Shown in pieces: positions 1 through 14,586 of a stretch of 64,000 nt of DNA (position 1 is the first letter of the stretch; the number at the start of each line of letters is the position of its first letter). The translations under genes were made by a program, and so were the position numbers. Location of the stretch: positions 97,489,729 through 97,553,728 of the forward strand of contig NC_085048.1 of the NCBI RefSeq assembly GCF_963662255.1. Reading direction: 5' to 3'. The stretch is from Cinclus cinclus. Lineage: Eukaryota > Chordata > Aves > Passeriformes > Cinclidae. Under the pieces are notes generated by a model. It saw only the letters and a list, made by a program, of their open reading frames with translations, did no database searches and was not told the DNA's origin.

Positions 1-3000
1 TTAAACTTCAGCCTGCTGGGTTAAACTCTGTTTACAGTTAAACCAGTGATGTGCAGTTAAAGAAAAGAGCCCAAGAGGTTTTAACAGAGGGGAAACAGAT
101 GGTCCCCAGTTGGAATGCAACAGCCACAAGAGACACAGGAGTTCTAGATGTTTCTCAATGCAAAGATCTTTGGTGTGCATAAATAAGTACAATATATTCT
201 GTTACAGCTATATAGCTGATGTAAGAGAGAAGAACACTTTTTATGTCCTGTGCCATGAGTGCAAATATGCTGACAAGACCTCATCAGCAATTCACAGAGG
301 AGCAATGTCTTTGTCCCAGTAAAACCAGCATGGGCTGCCAGGAGGGACACTTTGCTCCTGCTTTCAGTTCCAGTGTTGCAATAACGTTCAGAGGCACCAA
401 AAGCTGTAACCCTTCTGTCTGTCTAAAGCTGTGGTTGTGACATACAGCTGCTCTGCTGGGTGCAGGGACTGTGTCCAGCTTGGACACTGCCTGAGGGGCA
501 GGATCTGGTGATGGCTCACTTTCTCTAGGAGCCAGGATGGCTCACAGGCAGCACAATCATTTTGTGGCCACAAGGTAAGAAAAAATTCGTCTTCACTCAG
601 ACAATAAATTGTAACTTAGTTTTTCAATCAGGTGTTGAAAGTAGTGCCAGAAGCCAGAACTGGGCTGGCTCAGGATTCCTTTAGAAGTGAAAATTTGAAT
701 CATCCTGCTGCCCTGACAAAATGTAGCATTTAATGGTGTTTTTCTTAAGCAGGTGTCAGCTGGTGTCTCTCCTTACCAGCTGACAACAGAAAAAGCCAAT
801 GAATCCAACAGAGAAGCCCAGGAGTGCTGATGTCTGAATGCTGATGTGACACTAACAAAAAATAATGGAAGAATATCCCAACAATATCTGTTCTTTTTTG
901 GTTATTTATTTTCTTACCTCTAATAATATTAAATATCATTGTCAAGCGAAATATTTCATGACATTTCATAGCTTAGGGATATTTTTCAGTTACATTACTT
1001 CTTCTGGACTGTAAGAACCTGGATTTGTAAGAACCTGGAAATAAAAAAGGGGCTTCACCAAAGAAGATGCTTTAATTACTCAAGGAAAGAGCAAATTTGG
1101 ACTGTTGGGAAGCAGATCCGACTTCCGCCAAGCTCTTCCCTGAAATGGAAAACAAGATGGATTCTGGATGTGAAATGGAAATGTATTTTTAGAAACTAGT
1201 CCATGCAATTTATTATTGCCCCATTCCAGAGAAACTTTAATGGATAATGGTAATCTGAGAGGATGATGTACTCTCCGTGTGCTAGCTGCAGTGGAGGGAT
1301 TAGCCAAGACCTGTTTGCAAAAGTGACACTTCTCTGGTACTCAAATCTGTCTGAGATATTTATAAGCTGAAGAGCTGTGAAGTGCTGATATGCTACTATA
1401 TTTATGGAGGGTTTCTCCATTGAGATTGTGAGTCTTCTGCAGGTGGACAGAACTACCCCACACCCACAAGAGATGCAGCTAAAATTCAATGTCTTCCCAG
1501 ACTCTTTGCTAAAAGGTAGGGGTATAGAGTCCAGGCTTGGTTTCTGATCCAGTTGGAGTGCAGGGGAAATGCACTCATCTTTGGGAGCACACAGCAGGAC
1601 AGGTCAATCCTCTCAGAATTCCTCTGTGTAATAGGATGGACAGACTCTCATCTCTGTTTTAGCACTTTTGCAAAGTCACTGGCAAAGTCCTCCCGTGGAT
1701 GCTTTGGGCATCCTCTTAATCAGTTTGCAAAACTGATGATTGACACTGGAGCAAGCCCAGAGATCTTCCAAGGTGATGTAGGGAAGTGAGTGAAAATGCA
1801 CCCCAGAAAAATATAAGAAGCGTGCTTTGCTTAGCCTAGAAGAGGAGGGATGAGAGAAGATCTAATAGTCTAAAAACACACCAGGTGAACAAATATCCTC
1901 ATTCAGAAGAAAACAATCCAAAGAATATATTGGAGATATCATCAGCCAGCTGAGATAGAGAAAGTTGGGAGGACCCAAACCCCTCTCAGAAAGTGTACTG
2001 ATTTTTTCCCACTTAGTGAAGAGCAGATGGGAGAAAAAAAAGTTTTGCAGTCAGTTGGACAAGCCACAGAACTTTATCACTCTTGGCTCCAGATTTTATC
2101 TCATGGTGCATTTTGTCACTAGAGGTTTGATGACACTAACATGAACAGGATTTTATAAGCAGCAGCTAACTCAATAAACACCATTTCCTCCTACGGGGAC
2201 ACGTCCTGGAGCTCTTTCAGTCCTCAGGACTGCAGCAGGATTTTCTGCATTCCTGCCACGTTCCTGCTGGGAAGCATTTGTCATGTGGTGTCCCACCACC
2301 ACTGGTTCAAAGCCAAGTCCAAAATCCTTCTGGGAACAAAGTGACCAGAAGGCACCACTCTCCCTGGCATCTTTCCCAAAAAAGATAGCAGCTTCTAGGT
2401 GCCCACAGGAGGGACCAGAAACTTCCAGTCCTTGTGTGCTTGTCCTAAATATATGCAATTAGGTAAAGTTAGGTAGATGTGGGAAGGGTTATCACCAGGA
2501 AAGCTGCTGTGTGGGAGGAATAGGGAATGGACCACGAGCTGGTGCTGCTGAAATGTGTCAGCTGAAACTGCAAATGGTGATTTGCTGTGCTACTTCTCTT
2601 GATACATTTGTACGAAAGGAAAATTATATTTCCCAGGAAAATCAGTGGTTTTGTAGCCTGGCAGGGTGCAGCACCCTGCACTGACACCTGTTTCTAAGGA
2701 CTTCTCCTGTCAGCTCAGTTCAGATGAACTCTGCAGTGCCAGGTGCTGCTTGCAGACTACTGAATAAATTCCTGCCAGAGAAACACAAGGCAGTTTCCAG
2801 GTGACAATAAGTGTGATTTGTGATGGAAAAAAGAGTGGAATACCTTCTCTTTCACTATCATTAAAACTTGAAATATTCATTGAAATCAAGCCTTTTCCTA
2901 AGGATTCTGCAGCTAAACCTTGCCCAGAAGTTGCAGGATCTTGCAACATCAAAGGAAAATATTCTGCTTTCAACATCTGCCCCCACCTTCCCCCATCAAA

Positions 3001-6000
3001 GTAAAATTAAAGACCATGGTCTTCGTTCCTGATACGTAGTCAAGAAAGACAGGGTAAATGTATGAAATAATGTCTTTGGAATTAGATAGTGCTGTATAAG
3101 TACATACAAAGTATCTGGGACATTCTTGAATTAAGTACAGTGAAGCTGTGGTCATATTCTGACTGATTCAATGCAGGAGCCTCCATGATTACCTCCCCTT
3201 CTCTCCTGGAGCTACCTTTCAGTCCCTTCCAAAGCAGCTGAGGTGGCAACATAAAAGGTAAATGACCTCTGACAGTGGCATTGCTATGATGGGAAAAGCA
3301 AAGCAGCATTAACACAGGCTCTTCTGTGTGAATTGGATGAATCAGCTAAGGATGAGCTGGCAAAAACTTATGGCTTGGGACAAAGTAATGAAGTTATGGA
3401 GAAAAAACTAATGCCTGATCCCCAGCCCTGATAAAATGGTCCAGTGGCAATGCCATTCAGCTGGAAGGCACTGTAGGTTCTAAATTTGCTCTGACGTTTG
3501 TTGTTTGCTAAGAAAATGATAAAGTGTTTTGGTCATGTGCTGAATTTTGTGAAGCTGCTGAGCTGAGCAGCACTGCTGCCCTGCCCATTGAGCAGCTAAT
3601 CTAGGAGAAAATTGTAGTGCCATGCCCAGAAATGGTGCTTGGAGTGAGTCTGGTTGTGTGAGACACAATGCTGGACCTTGTAGGATCACACAGCGTGGGG
3701 GAACCTCACACACAGCTGGGAGCGCGAGGAGAATACTGACCTGGTCTTAAGATGGTTCAAGCTGATTTTGTTAAAGTTTTGTTAAACCGCTGCGATTTCA
3801 AGTCTGGCAACTCTTTAGAGTGGTGTTCTTCTCAGGATGTCTAATGGACAAAGTAGGTAAAGGTAATGTAAGGAATATGAAAGCAGAATTTGATAAGGAG
3901 CAGGAAGATTGCTGGGGTGCTGTAGCTGAGTTTCAAGCAAGGTTCAAGTCTGAAGGGTGGGCAGCTCCTAGTTCAGTTCCTGGCCAGACTTAGCCCACTA
4001 CCCTTTCACTATCCACAGCACATCTGTTCACTTCACTTTGTTATCCAGGGGATATCATAGTAAATGCAGTTTGCAATGTCTAAATTAACTCTAAATTTAG
4101 AGTACGGGCTGAAGAAATTCCAATTCTTACTCCAATTCCAACTGTGAGGCCTTACACAAATAAACCTATCTGCACCAAGGAGAAGACAGCAGGAGGCACT
4201 CACAATGTGGCTGTGTCTCTGAGGCATTGCTATCACTGATGCTTTTATTAACACCACAAAATAAATCACCTCTTTCACGGTTAATAAAATTTAGGGTGTA
4301 GCTCTCTGTTTCTGTTATATCCCTTCAAGAATGGAATGGGTCAGCAAATGGTGCATGACATTATCAGTTGCCCTTTAGTCTCTATATCGAAATTGGACTG
4401 GTCAATGTATCTTTTGAAAAAATTAGCATATACGAGCATGTGAATATCATAAGCTTACCCTAATTTTAGGCAATTGGTAGATATCACTGTTTAGAAGCTC
4501 TGAACAGATATTATGGATATTCTGGAAATACGAGCTACTTATAAAGTTTAAAATTTTTTCTAATTATTAAATGTATAGTTCTCAAATTTGACTGTTGTCT
4601 AAAGAGGAGGATTTTCAACTTTTCCTTTTCCATCCTATTTGTAGAAGCTATGAATGTTCTTCCCATCCTTACAGCTTGCAGACAGGTGCTACATTGTCTC
4701 TTTGCTGACTGAAGTTTTCACCTAATTTTGACCTTACATCCTTGTGGCTATAAGTCTGTATCTTCCTCAGCACCACTTTTGTTGGCAGCAAATACCAAAG
4801 GGAAAAGTTTCTTTTTCATTCTGTAATTTTTCTGTCCTCAGTGATCTCTGTCTATGGAGGAAATTGGACTTTTATTTTGGTGTTTCTGTGGGAGCTGAGG
4901 TGAAGAGTAGCTTCAGTAGCAAATCATCCTTATTATTTCCAGTCCTCCTGCATGATCTCTCTGCTTATGTAACTTAATAAAGGATGCATTTCAAGCCAGT
5001 ACAGTCAGTGTGCCCATCAGTGTGATGCTTTTCCCTACCTTGGTGTGACCAGGCTGGGGTTGAACCCACCAAGGACATCGTTGGCACTGTGGGATTCCAC
5101 AAACACAAGCACCAAGAGTCTGGGGAGGAAAAGTGGGTGTCCCTGGAGGCAGGGGCATGGCAGCACCATACTGACTGCCAGCAGTGGATCTTAAATTAGC
5201 CATGAGACAAGAGGATTCAAGCCAAAACACCATTATGAATATTGATGTTCAATGAATCTTCTCTCTTTTAAAAAAAAAAATATTTCCCCTTTCCTCAAAA
5301 TGTTCAAAATTGCAGGACAACAGCATAAACTACTTGCAATATTTTCCCTTTTTCTTTTCTAACATTTCCAGATATTTGATATTGTTCCCATGAAGATGTG
5401 AATACACTCAGAAGTACTTGATAACAGAGCCAGGTACTGAGCTTCATGCCTTTGCCTTGACACCAGTGTGACTTTACCTCTGTGAGTTGGCCCCAGTGAG
5501 GGCCAAGTGCAAGCACAGCCACAGGAATAACACAGAGGGTGAGAAACAATAAGGCAAACTGTGAAATAGGTGAGCATACCTAGTGGTGGCCTCACCAATC
5601 ACTTCAACTTCTCACTGTTGGTGTTTGCAAGGACTCCATCCAAAACACCAGGTGGGTTCATAGCCTTGCTCCTCACTGGTATCATTCCTGCATGCAGGAT
5701 TTTGAGTGTGAAAATGGAGACTGAGCAAAACCAGTTTTTATCTCTGGTACAGCCTCAGTTCCTGGCTGACAAGGCTGTTTGTCATGCCCTAGAAATGTAT
5801 GCCCTTGTTTCCAGAATGATTCTATAGTAGGAAGGTTTCCCTTCTCGCTCAAACTCACCTCTCATCTCAAAGTTGCTTCAGTAGAGTTCTCTCACCTCTA
5901 CCAAATTCTGCACTGCTCTTCTGAAAGCAATGTCCATGTTTTACCCCCTCCACCTGGATTTAGCTCACAGGTCAGTGTCATGCAGCCAAAGGCAGAATTA

Positions 6001-6531
6001 GAGATTAGATCTGATATTTGCATTAGACACAGGACCAGACTTAAGTTGTACAAAAAGATCCATTTTGTTGAAATGCATTCATTTTTAGGAAGACTGTTAT
6101 CAATTTGCACCTCAGCTGAAAAACTGTTTTAAGGGATAGGTTGAACAGCTGTTAATGAAATTCCAAGTTCAGCAAAAACAGCCACCAAATAAACTAGAGA
6201 AAGTTGAGGTTTATTTCAGGAGTCAGAAATAGTGTATTGCCCAGAGGAAGATGGATTAGATAATTATCAGGAAAAAAGAAAATCTTGGAACTGGCACTAA
6301 AGAGTCAATAACTAGAATGGGACTTTTTACCTTATTTTCTATGAATCATGTGAATCTTGGAGGGAAAAAAAAATATTTTGCTCTCCTTCAGCTGGTCTTC
6401 ATTAATAAAAGATCTTTCAAAGAAAGACTAAGAAAGAAAACGTTGAAAATTAAAACAGCCCGTGGATTAGGAGCAATTCACACATCACATGTCAGGATGT
6501 GGAGAGTATCCTAAAATGAAACAATGTGAAT
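1..6531. other. Unique non-coding DNA, no gene recognised
   Basis: This stretch is AT-rich single-copy-looking sequence. Open frames in it are all below about 120 codons, lie on both strands and resemble no protein family I know. No interspersed repeat was recognised. The only internal structure noted is a short 14-base direct duplication near position 1010. A slightly GC-richer patch near 2170-2460 has no splice-bounded frame that I could support. Confidence 0.6.
1010..1039. repeat. 14-bp direct duplication
   Basis: The 14-mer tgtaagaacctgga occurs at 1010-1023 and again at 1026-1039 with a two-base spacer. This is read directly from the sequence. It is probably a small local duplication by replication slippage. 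Confidence 0.85.
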
Positions 6532-6975
6532 TAGAATCATAGAATGGTATGAGTTGGAAGAGGACTTAAAGATGATCTAATGCCAATCCCACTGCATGGG
6601 CAGGGATGCCTTTCACTAGGCCAGCTTGCTCAGAGCTCCACCCAACATGGTCTTGAACACTTCCAGGGATGGGGCATCCACAGCTTCTCTGGGAAACCTG
6701 TACCAGAGCCTCACCACCATCACAGTAAAGAATTTCTTCCTAATAGCTAATCTAAACCTACTCTCAGTTTGAAGTCATTCCTCCTTGGTCCTATCACTAC
6801 AGGACCTTGTAAATATTTTCTTTCCAACTTTCTTTTTGGTTCTGTTCAGGTACTGGGAGGCTCACCTCAAAGTCTTCTCTTTTCTAGGTTGAGCAAACCC
6901 AATTCTCTCAGCCTTTCATCATAGGAAAGGTGCTCCTGTGGTTTTCTCAATCAATGTCAGTGTCCTTCAGAAAAA
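6532..6975 (-). mobile_element. CR1 LINE, 3' part, antisense
   Basis: The plus strand begins tagaatcatagaatgg, which is the reverse complement of the usual avian CR1 3' tail. It then follows the CR1 3' untranslated region backwards: the phrases gatggggcatccacag, aatttcttcctaatagc and ctctcagcctttcatcat are recognisable landmarks. It is 5' truncated, as most CR1 copies are, and only the untranslated end is present, so it encodes nothing. The far boundary near 6975 is approximate because similarity fades. It appears moderately diverged. The subfamily looks the same as the sense copy at 51042-51442. Confidence 0.9.
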
Positions 6976-7675
6976 TGTTTACACTTCAGGAGCTCCTTCC
7001 AATATTTAAAACAATTCTGGTTAACGGAGGCTTTTGCAATTCATGGATGAAGCATTTTGAATAACTTCATCAAAAAGGAGTAAAGCTGCTTTTGCAATAA
7101 ATTGAAAGTGCTAAAACTGTTAGTGTTCTCCAAGGGGAAAATTAAGTCAATGAAGCTTGGACTTCTTTCTGTGTTATTAAATGCCATCAGTAGAGATACC
7201 AGCACCAGCCATTGATAATAGCTGTACTGGAGCAATGATGGTATCTTGTGGAGCATCACTGCCGTGATGATCACAACAGTCCACAGGTGTCAATGACACA
7301 CTTCTCATCTGTGTCTTTCATTAAAACAACTGGGGCAAAGCAGAAAGCGCTGTTAAACATTGTCCTGATGGAACATTTATAACAAACCATTGGCTTTCAG
7401 CTGGTATCCCAACACAGTTAGTGCTGCCATAAAGAATTTGACAGCTGTACAAACTCTGTAGTTTGCCCTGGAAGCTGTTAAATTTTTTAGCACCCTGTCC
7501 TATCTTTTGCCAATCCTCCACTTGCTTTCACAAAAAAAAAAAAGGACCTACTGAGCTTCCTGTTGCTGCTCCTGCCAAATATTTCCTTGCCTGGTGCAGG
7601 AAGGAGGATTGCATGTGGCAGTTCTTTTGAGAAGGTGCAAAAGATTCATTTGCCATTTTTTAAAATGGAAGAGCA

Positions 7676-7713
<38 letters not shown>

Positions 7714-7714
7714 T
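7676..7714. repeat. (AAT)n microsatellite
   Basis: About a dozen near-perfect AAT/ATA trinucleotide units run without interruption. Such arrays slip during replication and are often length-polymorphic. Confidence 0.95.
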
Positions 7715-10644
7715 CAGTAAAAAGTGCACTCTTCTATAGAAGAATACCCATAGTATTTTCTTCAGAACTGTAGGAGAAAGCTAAACAAAGGATGGATAGA
7801 AATTGTACAGTGGCAAGGAAGCAATAGGAATGCTTTCCCCATTGGTGAAAAAAAGTATTTATACACAGTGACACTATTCCACTGCAAGCAGTGGAATAAA
7901 GGCCAAAAGGTCAATCTGAAATCAGATATATTGAAAAAAATATGCCAATACTCTGATACACATCACATGAGAATTCTTGGTCTAAATAGTAAGATCAAAA
8001 TATCTCCAAAGATCTTTAATATGCTATTTACAAAATATCCTGCTCTAAAAAAATCAAAACTTTTGTCATCCCTCTCTTAAAATGTGTTCTTGAATGCAGG
8101 AATTATTTAGGGTCAGATGGATTCAGTTCACCTTGTTGTTCAGCCATTATCAACTGTGTAAAGAAATACAGTTGTTCTCCCTCTTCATTCCCATGATTCA
8201 GCTCATGTCTACAAAATACAGTATCAGGTAGGATGCTTATTCCACATCTGCAGGTCTAAACTGTGCACTTCTGATTAATAAAGGCTCAAACAATGCTTCT
8301 CCAGACCAAAGCTGCCAGTTTCAATCAGAAGAAACAAGTCTGATTAAACAAACAACAAGGAAGAGATCCAGTGATGTCTGTGGATGAAATTATTTGTACC
8401 TCAGCAATCTGGTAAAGGAACCAAAAGATGCTCAGCTAAATGAGTCACTTTGGTCTGCAGTTTATAAATACAGAGTTCCATATTTATAGCAAACTGCCCA
8501 TCCGTGATGTCTGCAGCAGCATCTCCCACTGCTTCTGCTGGGGTAGATCAGCTCCCATGCTGATAAACAGCAACTCCTCTGTCATTCATAATACACAACA
8601 AAACTAGTGTTTCCTTGTGCTTCTGATTTCAGCTCTGTTAACAGATGAAGACATTTGGAAAAATTTATATTCAGCCCTGGCAGTTAGTGTCTTTTAAATA
8701 ATCTGGTCTGCTTCCATTCCTTTAAATAAACTTGCATTATTCATAGATCTAACACCAATCCCATGACTTGAGTGCTATCATATACTGGAATTAAATCATA
8801 ATAATTCAGTTCTGGGGGGTTGTGGTTTAGTCAAGACTTGAAAGGACTTGGTAATGCTTGCCTTTATCACCTCCCAGCAGCACCAAAATACATCTGGGCA
8901 CAGAGCCACCAGAGCTGAGAAAATACCAGCTAGCACAGAATTTTGCTGCATAAGCTACTATGAGTTTATTAATCTGTCTACCACAGAATATGTTATGTAT
9001 CTTCCATATATTTCAAATCACAAATGACCAAGCTCTAAGTGCTTAAAACATCACCTGAAGGACCATCATTGTGCTTGACCACTTCATTCCTCAGGGACAG
9101 CAGGTCCCTTCTCTGCAGGTACAGAACTCATTGGTACAGAATCAAGCATTTCCTTGGAGACTGCTCTGTGGCTGCAAACAGATTTGTACAAAAATCTGAG
9201 CGCCATCTGAAATTCAGTAGGCTCTATTCAGAAAGCAAGGTGTTCTTCAAGAGGTTGTTTTCCCAAGAAAAACACACACCCCAGCCAAAAATGTATCTAT
9301 GCAGTGTATTGCTTATGAAAACACAGTGTATACATTTTTAAGGAAGGCAGTAATTTCAAATGGCAATGCAGCATGGAAGGGCTTAGGTATTGCTAATTAT
9401 TATCAATGGCATAAAAAGCCAAATTGAAACAGAATGGGTTACACCTAAAATTTTCATGTTTGTTCTTGTTTTATCTCTCAGGACTCTTCTTTTGTGTGGA
9501 TGTAGAAAACGGAATGTGTCTGATGCTTCTCATGTTTATGAGGTGAATTAGACACCCTGTATTTGGTACTTTTTTAGCCTCCCTGCTCTCAAGTTCTGGA
9601 TGCTGTGGGCTCTCAGCCTGCAGCCAAAGAAATGGGACCCAGACTAAGCAAATGCTGCTTCAGGGAAGACTCCTGGGTTGTTGGAGCTTGCGCACAACTT
9701 CATATTTCTACAAAATGTGCTTCATGGCATCACTGGCATATGCAGGTTTTGGGTGAAGAATAAGAAAACACTTCTATTTTAAAGGCCTTCCAAGTGATAA
9801 TTTTGCAACAGCTTTTACTGTTTCATTGGAACAGTGAACATTTTGAAGTACTTTCAAATCAATAGGCAGTGCACTTTTATTACGCTGTTGTAATTATGAT
9901 ATACTATACAGTATTTTTATAGCATTTCAAGATAAGGAGCTTCATTTTTTTTCTGAATTCATTATTGCTTTCATTGGAAAAGTGCCTCAGCATTATTTAA
10001 TTTCTCAGCTTTTAAGTTTCTCCCAGAGCTTCAGTGCACTTCTCTGCATTAAAAATAAAAAATGACAAAGAAAAGACAGATTTCAGGGCTCACTCTGGCA
10101 TTAGCAGTGTGAGCAAAGAAGCAAGCAGGCAGATTTCTGACATTTCTCTTCAGAAATGGAGAATTATCATATTTTTATGGGCATAACAAATGAGATATGA
10201 ACTGGGACCTCAACTTTTAACTGCTCTGCTTTTTAAACCAGACTTTGATGAATGCTCAGGCTGTGTCCTGGTTAGGAGATTTTTCTTGTGATATTGCAAG
10301 TTACAAGGGCAAGGAAAAATGCAGCAAAATTTTGTTGGGAAAGAAGCTTGTGTATTTCACTACATTACCTTAGTATTTTCATGCTACCTCCTAATTACAT
10401 AAAACTTAGTCATGTGTTAACTGTACCCTTTGTTACCTAAGATATCTCTTTGCAGACTATTATATACTTATGCTAATATTCTACTGCCTTCTCCTTATCT
10501 TATCAGCCCACTTTGTTTTAAACAGGAAACATCTCCTATGGTGAGGGACTGAAATAATTCCTGAGTGTGAAGATCCTAAACAACATGGCTGCGTGGCATG
10601 GTACAGAAAAAGAATAACATTGCCCTCAGAGTGATTTTCACAGG

Positions 10645-10660
10645 AAAAAAAAAAAAAAAA
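10645..10660. repeat. A16 homopolymer
   Basis: Sixteen consecutive A residues. There is no AATAAA signal just upstream, and no recognisable transcript body, so a retrocopy tail is not supported. Confidence 0.9.
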
Positions 10661-11182
10661 GTGATTTGATGAAACCTAAGTATTTTAGGGCAAACACATT
10701 CATTGGAGCCAGAGCTTTCTGCAGAGTGTAAAAACATTTTCTCCTTGGGTTGCTCAACTTCCCTGCTGCTACAGGGAAAGGCTGGCAGTGGTCCTGCTTT
10801 CCTGCAAAGCCTCTGCCTGCTTTTGAATAAATTGGTTACAGAAAGCAGCCCTGTTTCCTTAGAAATCGTACAGGGCACAGTAATCTTTTTCCCTATGTAT
10901 TGTCCCATTGCAATAAGTATGGACTTTCATTCCATCTTAGAAAGACTTCCTTTAATTATTTCTGCTGCTGTCACCCATCTATGTGATTGATGAGGCTGAC
11001 CTACACGTGCACAAGGGAGCTCACAAGCAATGTGTAATATCTCTGTTAGCCTGGGACATTACTCTTTGCTCATGTCAGCATCGACAGAGCTGCTTGCTCA
11101 GAGCCAGCCCACCAGGGAGCTGATAACAAATCTCTGTGGAGATGACTAGACCCAGAATTATGTTTCCCTTCTGAAGGATATT

Positions 11183-11198
11183 AAAAAAAAAAAAAAAA
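11183..11198. repeat. A16 homopolymer
   Basis: Sixteen consecutive A residues in otherwise unique sequence, with no flanking target duplication or recognised retrocopy. Confidence 0.9.
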
Positions 11199-13033
11199 TA
11201 ACCAAACACAGCCTGTAAAGAAGACTGCCAAATGTATAGGAGACAATCAGGTTAGGAAAGTGTTGATATCCTAATTTCGACTTGGCCAAAGTATTTCAGC
11301 AGGAGAAGATACTTTGCAAGCAACTTCAGAAACAGTAAGGAATTTAGATAAGAAAAGCATGCACATTTTGCACAAAAAGAAAAAAAGTCTTCAAAGTTAC
11401 AAAGCAATAAGCACAGAGCTAACTTCAAATCATGAGCACAATGTACTCTCATGGAACTGAAGCCTAAAGCGAATCCATATAACTTGTCTGTGTTCACTGA
11501 TTTGATTTTGCAGATGACGCCTATCAATGCAAGATATTGAAATCAAACACTCCATTGAATTAAGAAGGATTTCATTCTTGGGAACATCTTTGAATAAAAT
11601 GGATTTATCAGTGAGGAATGACTCCCAACATTTCAGAGTATAAAATATGTTTTCATGAAAACCAGCAGTACCTTTGATGTTAATACCAGAAGGGTAAAGA
11701 TTTCCCCTGTCTTTCACTGAGATTTTCCACACTTCATTCCATTTTCTTTAATTAATTTTATGAATTTATTTATGTAGTAAGCTTTCCCAAAGGCTGAACT
11801 CCATGATGCTCATTTTGATGAGCATGTATATGAGTGAATAGAAACCTTTTGCATTAATTGCATGTAGGTGTAATAGTGACACCAAGGCCACTCAGCACTG
11901 TGCTGTGCTTCTTTGTGGATTTATTGGATTTATTCTGTGTGAAGGTGGTGATTTATACATTAACAGGAAAAACCAACATAGGAAATGTACATGGTCCAGC
12001 AGTTGACTCCGTGTCAAACTGTAATGCTGAGGAGCCCAAGATTTCGTTACCCATTTTGAATGCATAACAGCTCCTTTTCCTTTTTCTTTAAATTGTAGCA
12101 AAGGGTGCTGAATGAGGGCTGAATTTTCTTGTGTTATAACACTACTTTCAAATTTGTGTTTGGCTCATTCTACTGCTGCTCTTTCCACTCTGGCTTTAAT
12201 AAAAAAGCAGGGAACAGTAAGTTAGGCAGAAATGACAGATACTTTTGTGAAAAGAGTAGGAAAAACACACAAGAGATTCAAGATCAGGCTTAGTGGATAT
12301 TTCAGCTGAGGAGAGTCAAAAGAGTAGAGACTTAACAACAGCTAAGTGCTGTTGAAAATATCAGCCATGGGGGTAGCATTAGAAATTATGTCAGTATGCA
12401 AAACAAGCCCCTCCAGCCACATCTATTTTATAATTGTCTCTGTCAGAATTATGGAGGAGAATATTAAACAAGTAATTTTAAAGTTTTGGTGATTATCAGG
12501 ATAAGGAAAATGGAAATTTGTATTAAAGACATGGAACAGGTCTTCAAAAAAAAAGCCTTTGGAATTTTGAATATGTCTATTATGCTGGCAGAATAGGAAA
12601 GCTAATGTCACATTTTTGAGGTGGGTGAAGCCAGTCTGGCCTTTGGACAGAGCAGGAGCTTAATTATTTTAAAGAAAATTTGGAGAAAAACCCAAAACTT
12701 GCACATGACTGCTGAGCACGTCAGCAAATAAGGATTATCTTGCTTTGAAAATCACACAACCAGCTGTATTACAGTGACTTTGAGCTCTGGAGTAAGAGGC
12801 TGTGCAATGGCACTTACAGGAACATTAGAAAACATGGCACAGATCTCTGAGAGGCTGTTTAGAGTAACACCATAAATACCATGATGAGAGCTCTGAGTAA
12901 AGCAGAGATGGATTTTAGCTCAAATTTCTCCTTTCCTGAAAGAGAAGATGAAGGCTGTGACTTGGTTTTGATCTTGGATGTATCATGTACTAAAGCCTTT
13001 CAAGAATACAGGGGTATGGATAGCAGGTGAATT

Positions 13034-13051
13034 AAAAAAAAAAAAAAAAAA
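13034..13051. repeat. A18 homopolymer
   Basis: Eighteen consecutive A residues. I see no polyadenylation signal or gene-like body upstream, so this is annotated only as a simple repeat. Confidence 0.9.
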
Positions 13052-14586
13052 GCTAAGGTTATCTTTATTACTGTAATTGCAGTGAAAAATGGGACTGGAA
13101 GATTTCCTGCCTTTGTCTCAAAGTCTTTAAAGAAAACAATTTGTAATTGAGTTGTCTTTATATCCCTTGAATTTTAGGAATACAGGACTTGAATGCAGGA
13201 CTACAATAAACCAGGCAGGATTTCTGCCCTTGCCTTTGTATCCCACAATAAATTACTTTTTCCCTCTGACGCTCATAGACCTTTTTTAAATGCACCTTGC
13301 TGGGTTTTTTGTGAGCAAAGACCAAACACATTTTCCATCTTAGTGGCCTTTATTTCAAATGAGAGAACACCGATAAGAGGAAGAATAAATAGTCTGTGCA
13401 AGAGAGGAGAGTGGTTAAATGTTACTGTGAGGGGCTGCAAAGAAAAGGGGCCTCTAAGTGTTGCATCCTTTTCCAAATCACTTTTGAGAGGCAGCAGGCA
13501 GCAGTGTTCAGCCAGGTGCCACAGACTGGGCACACCAACATTTCCTGCTGCCCTGTCGGACGCCGGCCGAGCGCTCTGGGTGTTTGTTTGCAGGAGCCAG
13601 CAGAAAGCTGTCCCTGCTGCCCCCTGCTCACCTGGACAGCTCTGCCACACCACTGGAGCATGAGCCAAGCCAAGGACTGTGCCTGGAGGGCAGCCACCGG
13701 GCTGACACTTCTCAGCCCTCAGTCTGGGGTTGGTCCAGACTCCTGTTCTCAAATCTCTCCTTTGGCTTCCTGTATCAGCATCTCCCTCCTCCTCTCCTGG
13801 TGGTTTTACACCTCTGTTATCACAAGAGAGTCCAGAAGAGGATCCTTCAAACTGGGAAGCTGAAGGCAACTAAGTCAAGCTTTGCCATTTTGCTTGTTTG
13901 CAAGTGGGTACAGCTTGTCCCTCACAGCTCAATAAACCTTAAGAATGTTAGTTGGCAGGTTTGGAGAATTAGAAAGCTTTTACTTGTGCTGTGACAGGTG
14001 GCCATCACACAGAGGTGTGAGAAGAAACCATCCAAAAGTAGTTAGTGCTTGCTAACAGACTGACAATAGGTTTCAAGGAAAGCAGGAAAATGTGGTGGCA
14101 GAGGAGATGAGCCAAGCCAGGATGCTCTGTCAGTAGGAGAGAAAAGAGATCCACCAACCCATTCCCGGAGTTAGCAGAGCCGTGTATTTTAGTGATGTTG
14201 TTTTCCTTCCTTTCCCATCCTACTTGCAGTCACTATTTACTGGGACTGGGCTATAAATAACACCAGGGAGCAAAAGCTGATTTCAATCCAAGGTACATAT
14301 CCAGGAAAGCTCATAAAATTCAGATGCATTTCTTGAGCTGAATGATCTTCCCACCAAAGGGCAAACATGGAAAGGTGATTCTCTGAGGATAAGAGCTATA
14401 AGTACATTAACCCTGCTTCTGGTTTCACTGGCAATGTGTGGATTTGGTATGATTGTGGCCATAATAGTGGCCACTGCCCTGTCCTGCTCTACAAAGGGCA
14501 AGGTCTCCTTCCCATTGAAGAGAGTAAGACAGGGATTTTCTGGAAGGTGTTTCTCAGTGTTTTCTAGAAGGGGGAAACGCTCTCAC

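Noticed and set aside
9039..9341. Plus-strand frame of 100 codons, basic and ATG-less looking
   Set aside because: No family match and a length typical of chance frames; flanks lack convincing splice signals.
13034..13051. A18 run as the poly-A tail of a processed pseudogene
   Set aside because: No AATAAA upstream, no gene-like body and no target duplication. Birds also have few retrocopies because CR1 does not use poly-A tails.
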